A stretch of 6,126 bases of DNA, taken from assembly GCA_934255105.1 (NCBI GenBank), contig CAKQNH010000317.1, positions 1-6,126 of the forward strand, in the 5' to 3' direction. How positions within the stretch are numbered: position 1 is the first letter of the stretch; each line of letters starts with the position of its first letter. Made by a program: the position numbers and the translations under genes. This stretch comes from an uncultured Pirellulaceae bacterium (GTDB taxonomy: Bacteria > Planctomycetota > Planctomycetia > Pirellulales > Pirellulaceae). This document shows, piece by piece, positions 5,501 to 6,126 of the stretch. The notes under the pieces are model-generated. The model was not told the DNA's origin. It was given only the letters and a program-made list of their open reading frames with translations, and did not search any database.

Positions 5501-6126
5501 ATGTTGCCAGCCCATATCGCCAGAAGAACGTTTTTAGAGCGCGCCGGTATCAGTGTCGGCTCGATGGCACTGGGAAGCCTGATGGCTAACCAGCAAGCTC
5601 GTTCCGCAGAGACCGCTAATGCCGCCGCAGCGCAATTAGGCTCGACTGGCGTGATCAATCCGCTGCACTTCCCACCGCAGGCCAAACGCGTCATCTGGCT
5701 GTATATGGCCGGGGGCATGAGCCACTTGGATACCTTCGATAATAAACCCAAGCTGGGGGAACTCGACGGACAGCCGATGCCCGAGTCGTGTACCAAGGGG
5801 CAGCAGATCGCTCAGCTCCAAGGGAAACAGCTCAAGTGCTTTGCTCCCCAGTATCCATTTCAAAAGTATGGCCAGTCGGGACAGGAGATGAGCTCTCTGT
5901 GGCCGCACTTGGGTGAAAAATGTGCGGACGATCTGTGCATTGTCCGTTCCATGCACACCGACGCGATCAACCACGACCCAGCCCACACGCTGATGAACAC
6001 GGGCACGCAAATCGCCGGTCGACCCGCCATGGGATCGTGGGTCCAGTACGGGTTGGGCGCCGAGACCGATAATCTGCCCGGCTTTGTGGTCATGGTCTCG
6101 ACCGGAAACTTTGGACAGAAGCAACC
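5501..6126 (+). CDS. DUF1501 family protein with Tat signal, N-terminal part (truncated by window edge)
   Basis: The frame is open to the right edge, showing 208 residues plus two bases of the next codon. The family is usually about 430-480 residues, so roughly half is present. Residues 8-12 are RRTFL, a twin-arginine export motif, followed by a weakly hydrophobic stretch (15-29) and a plausible cleavage site after ARSA (33-36). VIWLYMAGGMSHLDTFDNKP at 64-83 is the hallmark start of DUF1501, a family related to the alkaline phosphatase/sulfatase fold, in which this Asp region lies near the presumed metal site. INHDPAHTLMNTG at 156-168 and GRPAMGSWVQYGLG at 173-186 are further conserved blocks. 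The function is not established. It follows the DUF1549/DUF1553 gene on the same strand with a 124-base gap, a common planctomycete pairing. The start at 5462 would add 13 residues and cannot be excluded. Confidence 0.92.
   Translation, partial: MLPAHIARRTFLERAGISVGSMALGSLMANQQARSAETANAAAAQLGSTGVINPLHFPPQAKRVIWLYMAGGMSHLDTFDNKPKLGELDGQPMPESCTKGQQIAQLQGKQLKCFAPQYPFQKYGQSGQEMSSLWPHLGEKCADDLCIVRSMHTDAINHDPAHTLMNTGTQIAGRPAMGSWVQYGLGAETDNLPGFVVMVSTGNFGQKQ

Overview
The window looks like chromosomal DNA from a planctomycete, probably of the Pirellulaceae (Rhodopirellula-like) group. The main evidence is a long exported protein with the planctomycete cytochrome/DUF1549/DUF1553 architecture, followed on the same strand by a twin-arginine-exported DUF1501 protein. 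This pair is strongly expanded in that phylum. The GC-rich but not extreme composition, the frequent lack of Shine-Dalgarno sequences and the intergenic hairpin repeats fit the same picture. The organism call is an inference from gene content only.

Layout. Positions 1-180, minus strand: the first 60 codons of an FdhF/YdeP-type molybdopterin oxidoreductase that runs off the left edge. Positions 181-443: a divergent intergenic region holding copy 1 of a hairpin repeat (262-327) and a weak candidate promoter for the next gene. Positions 444-1763, plus strand: complete purD (phosphoribosylamine-glycine ligase), with a 7-bp stem-loop over its last codons. Positions 1764-2166: about 400 bases without a credible gene, holding a long inverted repeat, a 15-base-period direct repeat, a weak promoter candidate and a small leader hairpin. 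Positions 2167-5376, plus strand: a 1069-residue secreted protein with two CxxCH motifs. Positions 5396-5459: copy 2 of the hairpin repeat. Positions 5501-6126, plus strand: the first 208 codons of the DUF1501 protein, cut by the right edge.

How the parts relate. purD is a housekeeping purine gene with no evident link to its neighbours. The last two genes form a probable two-gene module. The first is predicted to leave the cytoplasm by Sec and to be a c-type cytochrome-like protein; the second appears to be a Tat substrate. Their joint biochemical role is not known to me.

The most interesting signal is the repeat found upstream of purD and between the two module genes. Both copies have identical arms and differ only in the central loop. 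The two mismatches in the long stem are exactly the bases that let each arm fold into its own small hairpin, and the two hairpin loops are complementary (GCCAA and TTGGC). This suggests a conserved two-state, REP-like element rather than a plain palindrome.
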